Origin: Dendrophyllia cribrosa
Taxonomy: Eukaryota > Cnidaria > Anthozoa > Scleractinia > Dendrophylliidae
DNA: 64,000 bases
Direction: 5' to 3'
Assembly (NCBI GenBank): GCA_024195265.1
Contig: JAJLRJ010000013.1
Coordinates: 17,926,021-17,990,020, forward strand
The notes below the pieces were generated by a model, which was given only the letters and a program-made list of their open reading frames with translations, was not told the origin of the DNA and did not search any database. Shown piece by piece: positions 1 to 12,400 of this stretch. The position numbers and the translations under genes are program-made. How positions within the stretch are numbered: position 1 is the first letter of the stretch; every line of letters begins with the position of its first letter.

Positions 1-2
1 CC

Positions 3-1007
3 AAATATAATATATCAACAGGCCTTGTACAAAAACTAATTCCAACTTTAAGAAACAAAGAAAAGTATGTTCTTCATTACAGAAACCTACAATTATACAC
101 TGATCTTGGTTTGAAAATAACAAAAGTTCATAGAGTACTAGAATTCAATCAGTCCGCATGGTTGAAGCAATATATTGATTTCAACACGCAGAAAAGAACT
201 AATGCCAAAAATGCCTTTGAGAAAGATTTCTTCAAACTTATGAACAACAGTGTATTTGGAAAAACAATGGAAAATATCAGAAAGAGAATAGATGTCAGAT
301 TAGTAACTGATGAGAAGAAACTATTAAAAATGACTGCTAAACCTACATATGTAAGTAGCAAAATCTTCAATGAAAACCTTGTAGCCGTTCATAAGATCAA
401 AGAAACACTAACCCTTAACAGGCCGGCATATGTGGGTATGTGTATCCTAGATCTGAGTAAGACATTAATGTATGATTTTCATTATAAATACATCAAAAAG
501 AAGTATAATAAGGCTAAACTTCTATTTACTGATACAGATAGTTTAACTTATGAAATCGAAGCTGAAGATGTCTACTCAGACTTCTGGAACGATAAACATT
601 TGTTTGATAACAGCGACTACCCGGAAAACTCATTATATTTCGATAAAACTAATAAAAAAGTAATTGGTAAATTCAAAGATGAGGCTGCAGGAATTCCTAT
701 TTGCGAATTTGTTGGCCTACGATCAAAAATGTATAGCTATATGAAAGACAACAAATCAGGAGGTAAGACTGCTAAAGGAATCAAAAAGAATATAATCAAA
801 AATGATATCAAACATGAAAACTATAAAAATACGCTATTTGAGAAAAAACAGATGCACCACAGAATGAAAACAATCAGAAGCCAAAAACATCAACTAGGAA
901 GTTATGAAATCAATAAAGTATCACTCAGTTGTTTTGATGACAAAAGATATCTGCAAGAAGATGGAATCAGCAGTTATGCATATGGCCATTATGCGATCAT
1001 TAATTAA
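3..1007 (+). CDS. Protein-primed family B DNA polymerase, C-terminal part (Polinton/adintovirus type)
   Basis: The frame is open from the first bases of the window to a TAA at 1005-1007 (about 334 residues), so the 5' end lies outside. Two polymerase signatures are visible: a motif B-like stretch, FFKLMNNSVFGKTMEN, about 80 residues in, and the catalytic motif C, LLFTDTDSL (522-548), whose paired aspartates bind metal. A later FVGLRSKMYSY fits the KxY-type thumb motif. Motif A and the exonuclease domain would lie upstream. Such type B polymerases copy linear DNA from a protein primer and are carried by Polinton/Maverick elements and relatives in invertebrate genomes. The visible part has no stop or frameshift. 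No capsid, ATPase or integrase gene of such an element was recognised nearby, so whether it belongs to a complete element cannot be judged here. Internal ATGs are unlikely to be real starts because the upstream frame reads as family sequence. Confidence 0.9.
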   Translation, partial: KYNISTGLVQKLIPTLRNKEKYVLHYRNLQLYTDLGLKITKVHRVLEFNQSAWLKQYIDFNTQKRTNAKNAFEKDFFKLMNNSVFGKTMENIRKRIDVRLVTDEKKLLKMTAKPTYVSSKIFNENLVAVHKIKETLTLNRPAYVGMCILDLSKTLMYDFHYKYIKKKYNKAKLLFTDTDSLTYEIEAEDVYSDFWNDKHLFDNSDYPENSLYFDKTNKKVIGKFKDEAAGIPICEFVGLRSKMYSYMKDNKSGGKTAKGIKKNIIKNDIKHENYKNTLFEKKQMHHRMKTIRSQKHQLGSYEINKVSLSCFDDKRYLQEDGISSYAYGHYAIIN

Positions 1008-1054
1008 ATCCAAAAATATATCCCAGAAGTTAGAAACCATTATCTATATTCCAG

Positions 1055-1149
1055 AAATACGAGCGCCATTTAATAGACACCAATATATGAAAACCAATAT
1101 ATATTCCCGAAATACGAGCGCAATTTCATAGACACCAAAATACGAGCGC
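1055..1149 (+). repeat. Three copies of AAATACGAGCGC
   Basis: The 12-mer AAATACGAGCGC occurs at 1055-1066, 1110-1121 and 1138-1149, with related ATAGACACCA between copies. It lies just after the polymerase stop codon and reads as a short decayed tandem repeat in the 3' flank. Function unknown. Confidence 0.6.
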
Positions 1150-1198
1150 AAATCCGATATAAACCATTATATGGATGCCATTATATGGCTGTGGTATC

Positions 1199-1254
1199 GG
1201 GGTTGGGTTTGGTAACAGCGCATTTTGCAAAAATGCGCTGGTACCCCCAACCCC
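1199..1254. other. Strong GC-rich hairpin downstream of the polymerase
   Basis: Two arms, GGGGTTGGG at 1199-1207 and CCCAACCCC at 1246-1254, enclose a second pairing of CAGCGCATTTT with AAAATGCGCTG. Together they form a ~25-bp nearly complete stem with a very small loop. It sits about 190 bp after the polymerase stop. Palindromes in this position mark transcript 3' ends in many large DNA viruses and related elements; that role here is inference. Confidence 0.6.
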
Positions 1255-1260
1255 TATACT

Positions 1261-1597
1261 ACTGGGATTTGCCTCTTTTGTATGATATTATTATCGGAGG
1301 TTTCTTGTAATTGGCTTTTAGCAGTGGCTGATTTTGTATTAAACTCCAGTTATTCATCACTATTTGTTTGAGATTATGCACTACTGGGTGGTACGTAATG
1401 GCAAAAGGCAATATCTTATCATGAGTCGTTTTCTTTTGTTCGAGTGCCGACTGTCTAAAGGTGAAATTGACCCCTGATAGCGATCTTTCTATGACTGTTT
1501 TGGATACCCACGCGCTATAAGGCGTAGTTTGATGTTAGCGAGGCACTCTTGAAGTGTTGTTTTTGACGAGTTCGTTCTCAGTAGTCTAATTTCTTCG
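1261..1597 (-). pseudogene. Penelope-like element reverse transcriptase, C-terminal remnant
   Basis: The minus strand reads GFIKGEEIRLLRTNSS, then IARGYP, and after a frameshift DKILPFAITYHPVVHNLKQI and PPIIISYKRGKS. These correspond to the C-terminal end of Penelope-like reverse transcriptases, and the better-preserved copy at 54530-55985 has the same order (GEALRLLRTNSS, RGYPNNF, ILPFVTQYNP, PPHISYKRGRSL). The remnant has an in-frame stop and at least one frameshift, lacks the catalytic core and GIY-YIG endonuclease, and ends abruptly at about 1597 against the next pseudogene. It is a dead fragment. Confidence 0.8.
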
Positions 1598-3091
1598 CCT
1601 TTGATAAAACCATTAGCATTATCAGGTGATAAGCTTGCAATTTGCGCAGATGGCATAATTTATCTTCGCACTCTATCCCAGAGCACAACACAAGTGGTTA
1701 CTGGTTCTAATACGTTGCCTGTATCTTCAAATGCAATGAACGTGGCTTTTCTCGGTGATGATATAGTTTTTTGTGAAGGCCATTGCGTCAAGATGTTAAA
1801 CTCTGGTACCCTATCAGTAATTTCCGGCAGTGATAGTACCGTTGATTCTGATGGTTCTGTGTCTAAGCTGTGCCAGCCACTGGGTATATGCGTAGAATTT
1901 GATCGTAATGTCTATCTTACCAGGGGCGTAGCTACCTGTACGCACGTACGCACGTGCGTACCTGAAAAAGTCGAAAAAAAGAAAGATTTGGGACTTGAGG
2001 GTGGGGAGAGGAGGTAGGGGGAGTGTTTGAAAACAGTGATTGTGCGTACCTCTGAAAAAGTCCTGGCTACGTATACGCCCCTGCTTACTGATTCGGGGTC
2101 AGGTTCTGTCAAACTCATCAACAGACCCACGAAAGGCACGGCCGAATTTCTTGAACATTTACAGACGCTTGTCAAGGCCTTTGATATTCATTCTAGAAAG
2201 AGGCCAGTGAAAGAACCTCGACATACCATTGATCAAGGAATTGAGATGATATGGTTGAAAACGTGCTGCAGTACGTGCAAGCATGTTCACAGAAAGCGAA
2301 AGAGTTGCAATCATTAAAAGAATCACTGATGGTCCTCGAGGATCTGTATCCAATAAATGCATGAAATCTCTTGAACTTCTGAAGCAATCTCTCAGCTCCA
2401 TCAAAGCCAACATTCAAGACTTGTCACTACTTCCAGGGTACAAAATGAGCTTAAACATGGAGTCACTCTTAACACTTCATGTTGAAAACCAGCATGCGGT
2501 AACGCATTTTAGGAGAGACACTTTTACATTGTATGAATACGCTGTTAGTTTTGGGTCACCGGTTGCAGAAGCAGTCAAACGGGTTTCTAAGTGGGAAGCA
2601 GCTAACTACACACAAAATTCAAATTCATATTACAAACTGCCAACATTAAATGCAATTTCCTTACCTCGCATCAAAATTCCTAAGCCTACCTCACAGGAGA
2701 TAACGAGAAACGAGGAAGCTGAAATGAGGGCGTGGGCTAAAATGCATGGTTAATCTGTCGGACAACGAAATGTTAGACATGATAACACGATGGACAGGGA
2801 ACTTGTGTGAAACGGAAACCGTCTTGAAACCAGTCGATTTGAATTCACTGAAAGGCATGGAAGGAGTTCCAAGTGGAAATGTTGAGCCACCTAATTCAGA
2901 TGATGACGTTATATAGTGACAGTTTGCCACCAAAGTCTCCTAACAACGACCAGGTAGACAGCTTTAGCGCCAGTGACAGTGACTCTGAAGAAAAAGAGGT
3001 GGACGGCGCTCTAGAAACAACACTGAGCATGATCCGTCCAACCATTCTTGGAAGAATAAGAACACTTATCAGTCGGGTCAGACTACCTTAA
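1598..3091 (+). pseudogene. NHL-repeat/coiled-coil family gene, broken
   Basis: The reading starts in beta-propeller-like sequence (GDKLAICADGIIYL, LGDDIVFCEGHCVKML, GICVEFDRNVYLT), of the kind seen in NHL repeats. After a 163-bp element it resumes with DSGSGSVKLINRPTKG in the same frame. Frameshifts near 2250 and 2310 follow, then a long conserved segment (ITDGPRGSVSNKCMKSLELL, AVTHFRRDTFTLYEYA, 2313-2750). The ending is stop-interrupted (RQRNVRHDNT) with an acidic serine-rich tail (DSFSASDSDSEEKEVD). The order resembles a family of uncharacterised cnidarian proteins with an N-terminal propeller and C-terminal helical part; that match is from memory and moderate. No start codon or promoter is visible and the 5' end abuts a Penelope remnant. 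It appears to be a processed or truncated copy. Function unknown. Confidence 0.65.
1921..2083. mobile_element. 163-bp MITE in the NHL-type pseudogene
   Basis: The ends CAGGGGCGTA and TACGCCCCTG are perfect 10-bp inverted repeats. The direct repeat CTTAC flanks it at 1916-1920 and 2084-2088. Removing the element plus one repeat copy (168 bp) restores the reading frame from VYLT to DSGSGS. Inside is a second inverted pairing around the GTGCGTACCT motif. A 5-bp target duplication does not settle the superfamily. Confidence 0.85.
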
Positions 3092-3159
3092 GGCGACAGA
3101 AATGTGAAGTGACAGGAGAATAGCACCTGATATGCGGATGTGAATAGAAAAGAGCTGGT

Positions 3160-3265
3160 ATGTAAAACACTGGGATTTTTCCTGAATTCTGCTGGTGGGA
3201 ATGGGATTTGGACGCTGGGAAATGGGATTTGGAAAAAAATTGGGCTGGGAAATGGGATTGGTACC
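3160..3265 (+). repeat. Low-complexity GGGAAATGGGATTTGG stretch
   Basis: The words TGGGATTT and GGGAAATGGGATT recur four or five times between about 3172 and 3262, ending in a C run. It is a simple decayed minisatellite. No gene is seen in 3092-3344. Confidence 0.6.
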
Positions 3266-3344
3266 CCCCCTTCAGGACCCTCTGTTTAGCTCTTGTACTA
3301 AAGCATAAATTAATAAAAATGAATTTGTCTATGAATTTTTACAG

Positions 3345-3470
3345 ATAAATGAAATGATTGTGGCAGACATTGTTTCATTGCAAGTAAAAAGCCTTGCCGA
3401 CGTTTTGCAAACTTCGTCAGTAATTGGCTTTGCCACTCAGGACAGTGACGCAGTGTTTGTTAAGAATCTG
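3345..3470 (+). CDS. Polycystin exon 1 of those visible (pre-GAIN region)
   Basis: An acceptor TTTTTACAG precedes 3345, and a strong donor CTG|GTAAGTA follows 3470. The 42 codons (phase 0 at both ends) read [16 protein letters not shown]...[13 protein letters not shown], a helical segment typical of the region N-terminal to the GAIN domain. It joins in phase to the exon at 9916. The exon itself is clear. Its assignment to this gene rests on matching phase, strand and style, so it is slightly less certain than the later exons. Confidence 0.75.
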
Positions 3471-6400
3471 GTAAGTACTGTCCCAGGAGGATTAAATGCA
3501 CCCACTAATAAGGCAATATCCGCCACAAAAGGCCGGAATTATACACTATATTTGTCTAACACTAGGACGTATAAGCAAAGTTATACTCTACCTAGCGACA
3601 AGGGTGGGGCAGAGAGGCGGGGCAGAGGGGTGGGGCAGAGGGGCGGGGCAGAGGGGCGGGTGGGTGGGGATGTGTGGTTGTTTGCTCTGTCCTGAATACC
3701 AATACAAGGATGCTAAATGGTCCAGTACTTAGTTAACCATTAACACTGGACGTTGTTCATCCCAGTCATACTCATTGGTTAAACATCTTAGGGACGGACC
3801 ATTATTTTTTGACGGGGGCAGTTGGAAAATTTGAAATAAATTGTTTGCAGAGGCTATATACACTGAAATAAATTGTATGCAAGCAAAAGATTAAGAAAAA
3901 AATTGTTTGCTGGAAGTATGGCAGTTGGACGGAGACACAAAATAAATTGTTTGCAGCAGGTGCCGTATATAAAAAATGTTTGCATGTGAAAATTTTCCAA
4001 CACCCCCGTCAAAAAAAAAAAAATGGTCCGTCCCTTACTTTTTTGGCATAGTAGTTATAGTCTGTATTTGTATGACAAATATACTGCATTTGTTTCATTA
4101 CTTTCTGCTGTTAAAATTACCATATTAAGAGCAGTTCTCTTTAAGAATCAAGAAAACTGGAAAACGAAAAATTCTGACCTCCCCTTTATATTTTCCATGC
4201 GGATATGTCTTCAGTGGGGCGGATGTTCAAAATAACCTTTTTCAAGGTCGTTTCTTCGTTGTTACCATGGTAACACCGGGATATTTTTTGGTGCCACTAA
4301 ACTGAATTTTGAGCTCAGAAACTTCAGTAAAAAGTGCAAAATTGAAGGCATCGTTTCTCAAGTTCATTAAAACTCTACAAATCAAGACTTTCTCCAGATG
4401 TAAAACCTTTATTCTAGTTTATATTTATGCATGTGACATTTTGTTACATTGCAGTTTTACCGTTGTAAAATTTAAAAGTTTTGTTTATGATATCAGATAT
4501 CACCCATCATTATATTCAAGCCTTCAAAGTTTGGAAGGCCGCATTGCAATGTAATAGCTACACACGGCAAAACAGCTAGTGGCTGATCAGCGAGAGATCA
4601 AAGCAAAAGAAACGTTGTGTAGTTACTGTAGCTGTAAAACTTACTGTGCTGGGAATAAAAGTTGACAAGTTTGCGGCAACTTTAGCGGTACTGTAGTTAC
4701 ATATTTGCATGCCGTACAAGTTTGCGGCAACTTTAGCGGTACTGTAGTTACATATTTGCATGCCGTATTAAGTTAACACTTTCATTCGCCGGAGGAGCCG
4801 ATTTTGTCCTTGCTCAGTATCTTAGCCTTATCGAAAATTCACTTCCTCAGGAACTGTCATGTTATTGTCCGTTTTTTCGCTAACGATGGACAAGTGTTGT
4901 GTACAACATTGACAAACCGATGAACGCGACAACTGAGTATGAGGCAAACGTATTGCTAAACGTCTGTCTGGTTTTTAGCCGTTATAGTAAAATCGCTCAG
5001 ATTTCTACTTCATTTACAAAGAAAGACGAAAGGTAAACTAGCAATGATAATTACTATAGCGAGGCGGCGACGATTCTTTTGTAAGAAAACAGAGAAACGT
5101 GGTTTCGTGACTAACCGTTTGTTTGGGTTTCTTGCGGTTCGAGTCGCGTTATTGTCGGAAGTAATTTTCGGCTTCCGGAAAAGAAATGAAATCGATTTTC
5201 ATTGGCTGTATTTGCATTTCCGGAAAAGTAGTCAGGCGCGACTAATTAGGGGGCGTTCGGTAATTTCATAGGCTTTGCTGGCAGGCGTTTTCTTCTCCCC
5301 GCCCCTCCCCCTTTTCCCGCCCCTCCTCCCTTAGTCTTTTCCTTGGCTTTTCAAGATGGCGGCCACGATCAATGTACCTCTGAGTTTCCGTTAAAAAACG
5401 CCTGCTCTGCAGGCTATGCGTCTGCCGGAAATAAATACGGAGGGGCGTAAAACTATCTTAAGAATCAGAAGAGACTCAGCTCAAGATCAATTACCGGCAA
5501 GAAAATAGTGGTGAATCTATTAAACAGTTTGAAGACTTTCAATTTTGCCATATGGCGAGCGTTCTTTGTCATTTGACAGCTATTTCTTATGAGAAGATGC
5601 AAAATTGCAAAATAGCAATTGACAAAGTTATCATCAAATGACGACGGAAAACGAAATATTAACCGCTGATTGTATTCTACTAAGCTTTGTACTAATTCAG
5701 AAAATACGTAAACCACCTACAAAAACTATATTCCTCATCTTAGCTGACTAAGTTTCCGTCAAGTTCGTCTACCAATTATGTTGATGCAGTATCGGTACCA
5801 ATATATATTTTACCCTACCTATCAGGGCACAAATTCATAAATGAGAAACTCTATGATGGTTTCGATTTGATTTAGTAAAAAATGGGATAAAAAAACCAGA
5901 GTGCACTCTACTTCTTGTTTTAGTCGAGGCAATGACTGTCTGACATTGAAATCTGAGTGACATTAACGTGTCGTACAAGTTAAATTGTGGGAACCTATTG
6001 AAATCTATGAATACAAAATGGATGGTAAACTGCTGGAGTTTATCGTTAAATTATAAATTCCAATACCTCCCCCCATCTCTCTCTCAATCCATTAAGTTCC
6101 TTCAAACGCCCGTGAAATACCCCCACCCCCCGCGGGAGATTAATTGAGGATTTACGGTGCTAATCTCATACAGCTGAAAATGCAAATAATTGTGATGGTT
6201 CAAAAATATACTATCCTTCCCCTAGAAAGGGTGTGCAAATTATTTTGTTGAATACTTTGTACTACAGAAACACTGTAAGTACGACACTTACGTTAATGAC
6301 GCAAAGTTAGCTTTGGCAAGAATATGCAAGTTAGAAAGGCAAACGGAACGCAACTGCTGCAGTGTTGAACTGTTCAAGCCGCGAGCGCTTTTTCCTCTTG

Positions 6401-9400
6401 AGCTGTTGCGGGACATAATTTGTTTTGATGGGTTGGCCATTTAAGTCAAAACCAAATGTAAGTAGATTCAGCGACAATCAAAAGCCGAACGAGCGATCGA
6501 AGTGGTAGCAAAGGAAATGCGAAGAAAAGCTGAAGACGCAAACATTCAGTTGTTTACACTTGCACATTCAGTTGTTTACACTTGCTTACACTATTTTTTC
6601 CAGCCTCAGTATACGGTCTTGGTACAAATAAATTATGTGTTGAGTTTCTTAGATTGTAAGAATACATAGAGTTTGTACTATTAAAAATTTGAGTCAAATG
6701 ATCAGGTACATTTCGATTTTTCAATTTATACATTATTATGGCTAATTGTCTTGTCCTTCGTGTCTCAAGATTATCCCATCCAAGTTCATCCAGTATCTCA
6801 ACTGATCGTCTATCGTAGTTAGAGGAGGTTATCACCCTGGCAGCTCTGTTTTGGAGGGTCTGGAGTCTGTTACACATCCCTTTCCCACAACTCCCCCACA
6901 CTATACTACAATAATCGAAATATGGTAGTACAAGGGAGTAGTACATCATAATTAATGTATGATAAGGTATGAGATGCCTTACACGTCTCAGAACGCCAAT
7001 CCCTCCAGAGGTTTTCTTAGCAATTTTGTCTACATGATCTCTCCAAGTTAATGATTGATCTATTTCAACACCAAGATATTTATACGTCTTATCCCTTACA
7101 AGGGGTTTGTGATCGACATGGATATTAAATTGGTGCTGAAGGTGTTTTATCCTATATTGGCTAGCTACAATCATATATTTTGTCTTTACCACATTTAGGC
7201 TAAGTTTATTCGCTATTAGCCATGTATGTATTTCATGTAGATCATGATTCATTTGTTGTTCCAGAATATACTCATCAGAATGTGCAACAGTTAAACTAGT
7301 ATCATCTGCATACATCCGCACTTTAGAGAAGAGGTTACAAGATGGAAGATCATTTTTGTAAACAATAAATAGTAGTGGCCCAAGAATAGAACCCTGTGGT
7401 ATTCCGCATTTAATTGTGCAGCTATCTGACAGCACACCATCGACAAAAGGTTTTTGTGTTCTATCTGTAAGGTATGAAGCAAACCAATTTAGGCTTACTT
7501 GGCATACACCATATTGTTTCAGTTTGTCCAACAAAATTTCGTGATCCATGGTGTCGAAAGCCTTTTTAAGGGGCGGTTCTCTGGAATAGTCTATCAAATA
7601 CTATTAAAGGACAGACAAGCCTGAAATCGTTTATATCATATTTGTAATTTAGTATAATTTTAATGACCATATTTATTTAATATTGTATTTTTTTATTGCA
7701 TGATTTTTGAACGGCTCTCTGGAAGAGCATTTTTATGAATGAGATTCCGTGACTAAATAAAGATGATTGATTGATTGATTGATTGAAGTATTCCTAAGGG
7801 AACAGCAAATCTCCTCGTGCTTTTCTTGCTTTTTTTCAAAGAAAGTGGCCCAATTTCGATATATTAAAATTCAACTTGAAACAAAAGACAACACTACGAG
7901 GCTTAGGGGAATAAACCATATAAATCCGTATTATCATTCCCCAAGCTTCGCAGTACAGTGATGTCTTTTGTTTCAAGTTGAATTTCAATACATCGAAATT
8001 GGGCTATTCAAATTTAAAAAGCCAGAAATTCTTTATCACAATGTACGTCTCTATATTATAGAGATAGAGAAGAATAGATAATCGTATTGCAAGAAATTGA
8101 CATTTCAGTTCAGCCACAGAACAGATCACCAAGCCTTTCAGTGAGAACTATAAACATTTGAAATAAAATGTTAAGCCCACCCTCCTCTTGAGTGACTTAT
8201 TTTACTTTCAGCCCCCCCCCCCCCTACTCCTATCCTTGCTTTGATTTTACTTTATGCCCCCCACCCCCCCTCTGGTTTTCCACCCCCCCCCCCCCCCTTC
8301 CCCCCTCCCGATAATTATTGCACAGTCCCTAAAATGAAAGTCTCTAGAGAAGATGTCATGGACACTTCAGAGCAAGAGTTATAATATCAGCAGAAAGCAT
8401 CCAGTCTTTCACCTTTTGTTTATGCTCGTTTTGTCAGCAAAAAGTATGGGAAATGCAATGTATCTGTAAATAAAAAAAAGAAAACTTAGGGTTCTGGCAT
8501 GTCAAGGACTAGTCTTCCGATTCCAATAATTTGTTCTGGCACCTCAACATGATACGGACACCATATTGGAATTGTATGAGGTCAAACCGTATTTTAGATT
8601 AACCGCTAACCAGGGATGCTTTTGCCTGAACTGATGGGCTGATGAACTTTGAAAGACGAAGGAAAGGCGAAGAAGAGACGGTAAAATGGTTCGCAAAATG
8701 CGATTGATCGTTAAGGTATTAATCAGAAAACCGTTCTGCCTTCTTTGGGAACGGAATGCAACGGAAAAAAGCTTCCGAGGATGGATTGCTTCCGTAACCT
8801 TCCGGGTACTTCAAAAGCTGTTCGTATTTGCACTGTGATGAGTTAATGGAACTCACTAAAGACAAACAGCATCATTAGCCACAATAGATGGTTTGGACAT
8901 CCGAATTTTGTGCAGAAAATGTATGCCGTGCAGAAAAAACCGAATCGTTCTTCGCAAGTTGAGAACTGCATAAAACCGTTAAGTATAAGCTTTATTTGGA
9001 TTGAGACTGTTTAAAAAAATAACGGCTGTAAACAGTGGATTTGATCAGAAAAGTGCCCGCGCTAACTTTCGACATTCATAACTTCTTTAATATGTATTCA
9101 AACGCCATCAATCTTTGTGACTTTTCCTAAAATTTTATATAACATTTTATTGATCACGTGACTTGATGTTTCCATGGCAACAAGATTTTTACAGCCATGT
9201 TTTTTTTGAAATTTGCATATTTTTACCTTTGAATAAAGAAAACAATGTTTATTGGTAGAACTTTTACATTATCTTTTTATGTCATTTAGCGTTTATTTAT
9301 TGGGTTTGATTAATTTTTAGTTAATATGGACGGTTTTTAAGAGGTTTTGAAAAATTTGAGCAGTACAAGATGGTGGATCCGAGATGGCGGCCTTATAACT

Positions 9401-12400
9401 AATTACCTAATAACTACGTCATATGAAGTCATCGTTTCATTATGCGGACCGCAAATGAGACCGTCTTGGACGTACTATGCACCCTCTCATTGTTATAGCC
9501 TTAATGTTCTTGAAGTTACGAAGTTACAATGTGCCCCCCTCCCCTAGTCTAAGGGACTCAAACAAGGTCCAGGCAAAATAGTGTTAAGCCTGGAGGCCGA
9601 TTGAGTTTCCTTAAGGATTTCTGTCGAATGAACGAGATGTTAATATCACCGAAGTTAAGAACAATTGATATTTGAAGGTTTTTCCTTAGATTTATAGATT
9701 TAGTAACAAGAGTATCTATTTAAACTACCCACATAGTTTGAGTGTTACCATGGCAACAAAGAAGAAACGACCTAAACATAGGTCATTTTGAACATTCCCC
9801 TAGAAGACCTACCAGCATGCAAAATATGAAGGGGGTCAATAATTTTCATTTCCCATTTATCTAGATTCTTACAGAGACCTGCTCGTAACATTTATCTTAT
9901 CATTTAATCGTTCAGAATGATTCACTAGAAGCAGTGAGCTCAATGACGTCACTCCTGACGTACAAGGCCCAAGCAAAGAATACGACTGACGTACCGCTTG
10001 TTACAAAGTCAGCAGAAAACTTGGGCACGTGTCTGAATAACATTCTGAAAACTGGAGCGAAGATTGCTGCTTCAACAGATGCAAATATTGCGGATGAGGC
10101 AAGTCGCGTTATTGAATGTAAAACTGTATAGTAGAAATCAATTGACCAAGCAACCTTGTTTCTGTGTAGCGCAAATTTAGTGAACAACAAACTGTAGGGT
10201 ATCATTATCCTCGCGTCATGTGATACTATTATTCTCTGGAAATGTTATAGGCGCATGTTGTCTTATTTAAGGCAAAAACAACTCACTCTGGAGTCACTTC
10301 TTAAGTGGCAGTCCCGCTAAAAGCGGTCCACTCGATTTCGCGACCAAAAATAGTTTCCTTTTATTTTTTGCCGGTGAAAAGGCTTTGGTACACATGTATG
10401 AAATACACAATTCTTTTTTTCAAATTCTTTATTTTCGCCCTGCTACAAGCAAAAAACGAATTCAGACCGTCTCGGCCTTTTCGACGGTGATCGGGAGACT
10501 AAAATTGATGGTTTTTGAGAGGCGCTCTACGCAGAAACAAATGCAGTTGAAGACATTTTGTTTAGGTCATGTTTCTAAGCTAAACTAGAGTAGTTTACAG
10601 ACAAAGTGTAAAAAATTTCAATAAAATGTTAAGCAAGCTGAGGCAACTTAAAGACAACCCACTCTGAAGCCTATATTCAGACACTGAAAATGGGGCAAGA
10701 ACGAGGGAAAATTTCTCAAACGTTGCGGCCTAAACTTGGTTTTAAAACCACGTCACGATAAAGTTCTTACCTTATTTTATCGAGTTATAATCTCAAACGT
10801 GTGGGTATCCTCCGGAATCGCAAGCGAGAAGAGATTATAATCAGCCATTGACAGTGTGTTTACATAATTATCGGTCGTGCCAAAGGTCATTTGCATTACT
10901 CTTCGGCTCTCCCAAAATGTTTCTATTCTGGCTTGAATTCGATTGTAGTTCTCCAAGATAAATGTCGACAGCTTCTTTAATACTTCTGCGTCAGAATTAG
11001 ATCGAGAATAGATGTAAAAGTTACAATAAGTTGAATAATCTTCATGGCGGCGACACGTTCCGGGCTCGACAAAACAAACAACGAAGCCTTTTAGCATGTT
11101 TCGGAGAAATCCTCATTAAAATCAGTACTTGATCCAAATTCTCTGCTCCAGTAACGAGTATTAAAGGTTTTCCACGTCCCTGCAATAAAAAGAAAGTCAA
11201 AGTTTATTCGATCCACGATTTTATACTGTTGAAATTCACCCGTGGCGGAACCTTAACTTGACCGTGGCATGCAAATATCGTATAATTTGAAAAAAATTAA
11301 CGACAACCAGGAGTTTCACTGCGATACGTGAAATACTCACCGGTGAGAGGTTGAAATATATGAATAACTTGAGTTTAAGATTCGTTTTTAAGGGCTACTC
11401 GCCAAGCGACAGCAAAAAGTTTTTTCGCTTGAAAATGTGTAGATCCGTTACAAGGTCTTCGAGCACGTGGCTTGTGTTATAACTTGTCACACAATGTTAT
11501 CAAGGCCGCGTGACAAAAGTAGTTGCCTCTTGAATGCGCGATGTAACGGATACGCACATTTTGAAGCTAAGAAAACTTTCTGCGGTCGCTTGGCGAGAAG
11601 CCCTTAAAAACGAATTTGAAACTCAAGTTATTCATATATTTCAACCTCTCACCGGTGAGTAGTTCATGTATCGCAGTGAAATTTCTGGTTGTCGTTGATT
11701 TTTTTTTCAAATTATATCTACAGTATTTACATGCCATGGTCAAGCTTAGTTTCTACCACGGGTGAATTTCAACAGTATAAAATCGTGGATAAGAATAAAT
11801 TGTGACTTTCTTTTTATTGTAGGGACGTGGAAAACCTTTAAAACTCGTTACTGGAGCAGAGAATTTGGATCAAGTACTGATTTTAATGAAGATTTCTCCG
11901 AAACATGCTAAAAGGCCTCGTTGTTTGTTTTGTCGAGCCCGGAACGTGTCGCCGCCCGATGACGATTATTCAACTTATTGTAACTTTTACATCTGTTCTC
12001 GATCTAATTCTGACGCAGAAGTATTAAAGAAGCTGTCGACATTTATCTTGGAGAACTACAATCGAATTCAAGCCTCAATAGAAACATTTTGGAAGAGCCG
12101 AAGAGTAATGCAAATGACCTTTGGCACGACCGATAATTATGTAAACACACTGTCAATGGCTGATTATAATCTCTTCTCGCTTGCGATCCCGGAGGATACC
12201 CACACGTTTGAGCTTATAACTCGATAAAATAAGGTAAGAACTTTACTGTGACGTGGTTTTAAAACCAAGTTTAGGCCGCAACGTTTGAGAAATTTTCCCT
12301 CGTTCTTGCCCCATTTTCAGTGTCTGAATATAGGCTTCAGAGTGGGTTGTCTTTAAGTTGCCTCAGCTTGCTTAACATTTTATTGAAATTTTTTACACTT

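Noticed and set aside
11865..12227. The palindrome exon as a middle exon of polycystin
   Set aside because: It ends in a stop codon, has no donor before the stop, and joining it to exon 2 by phase gives an early stop.
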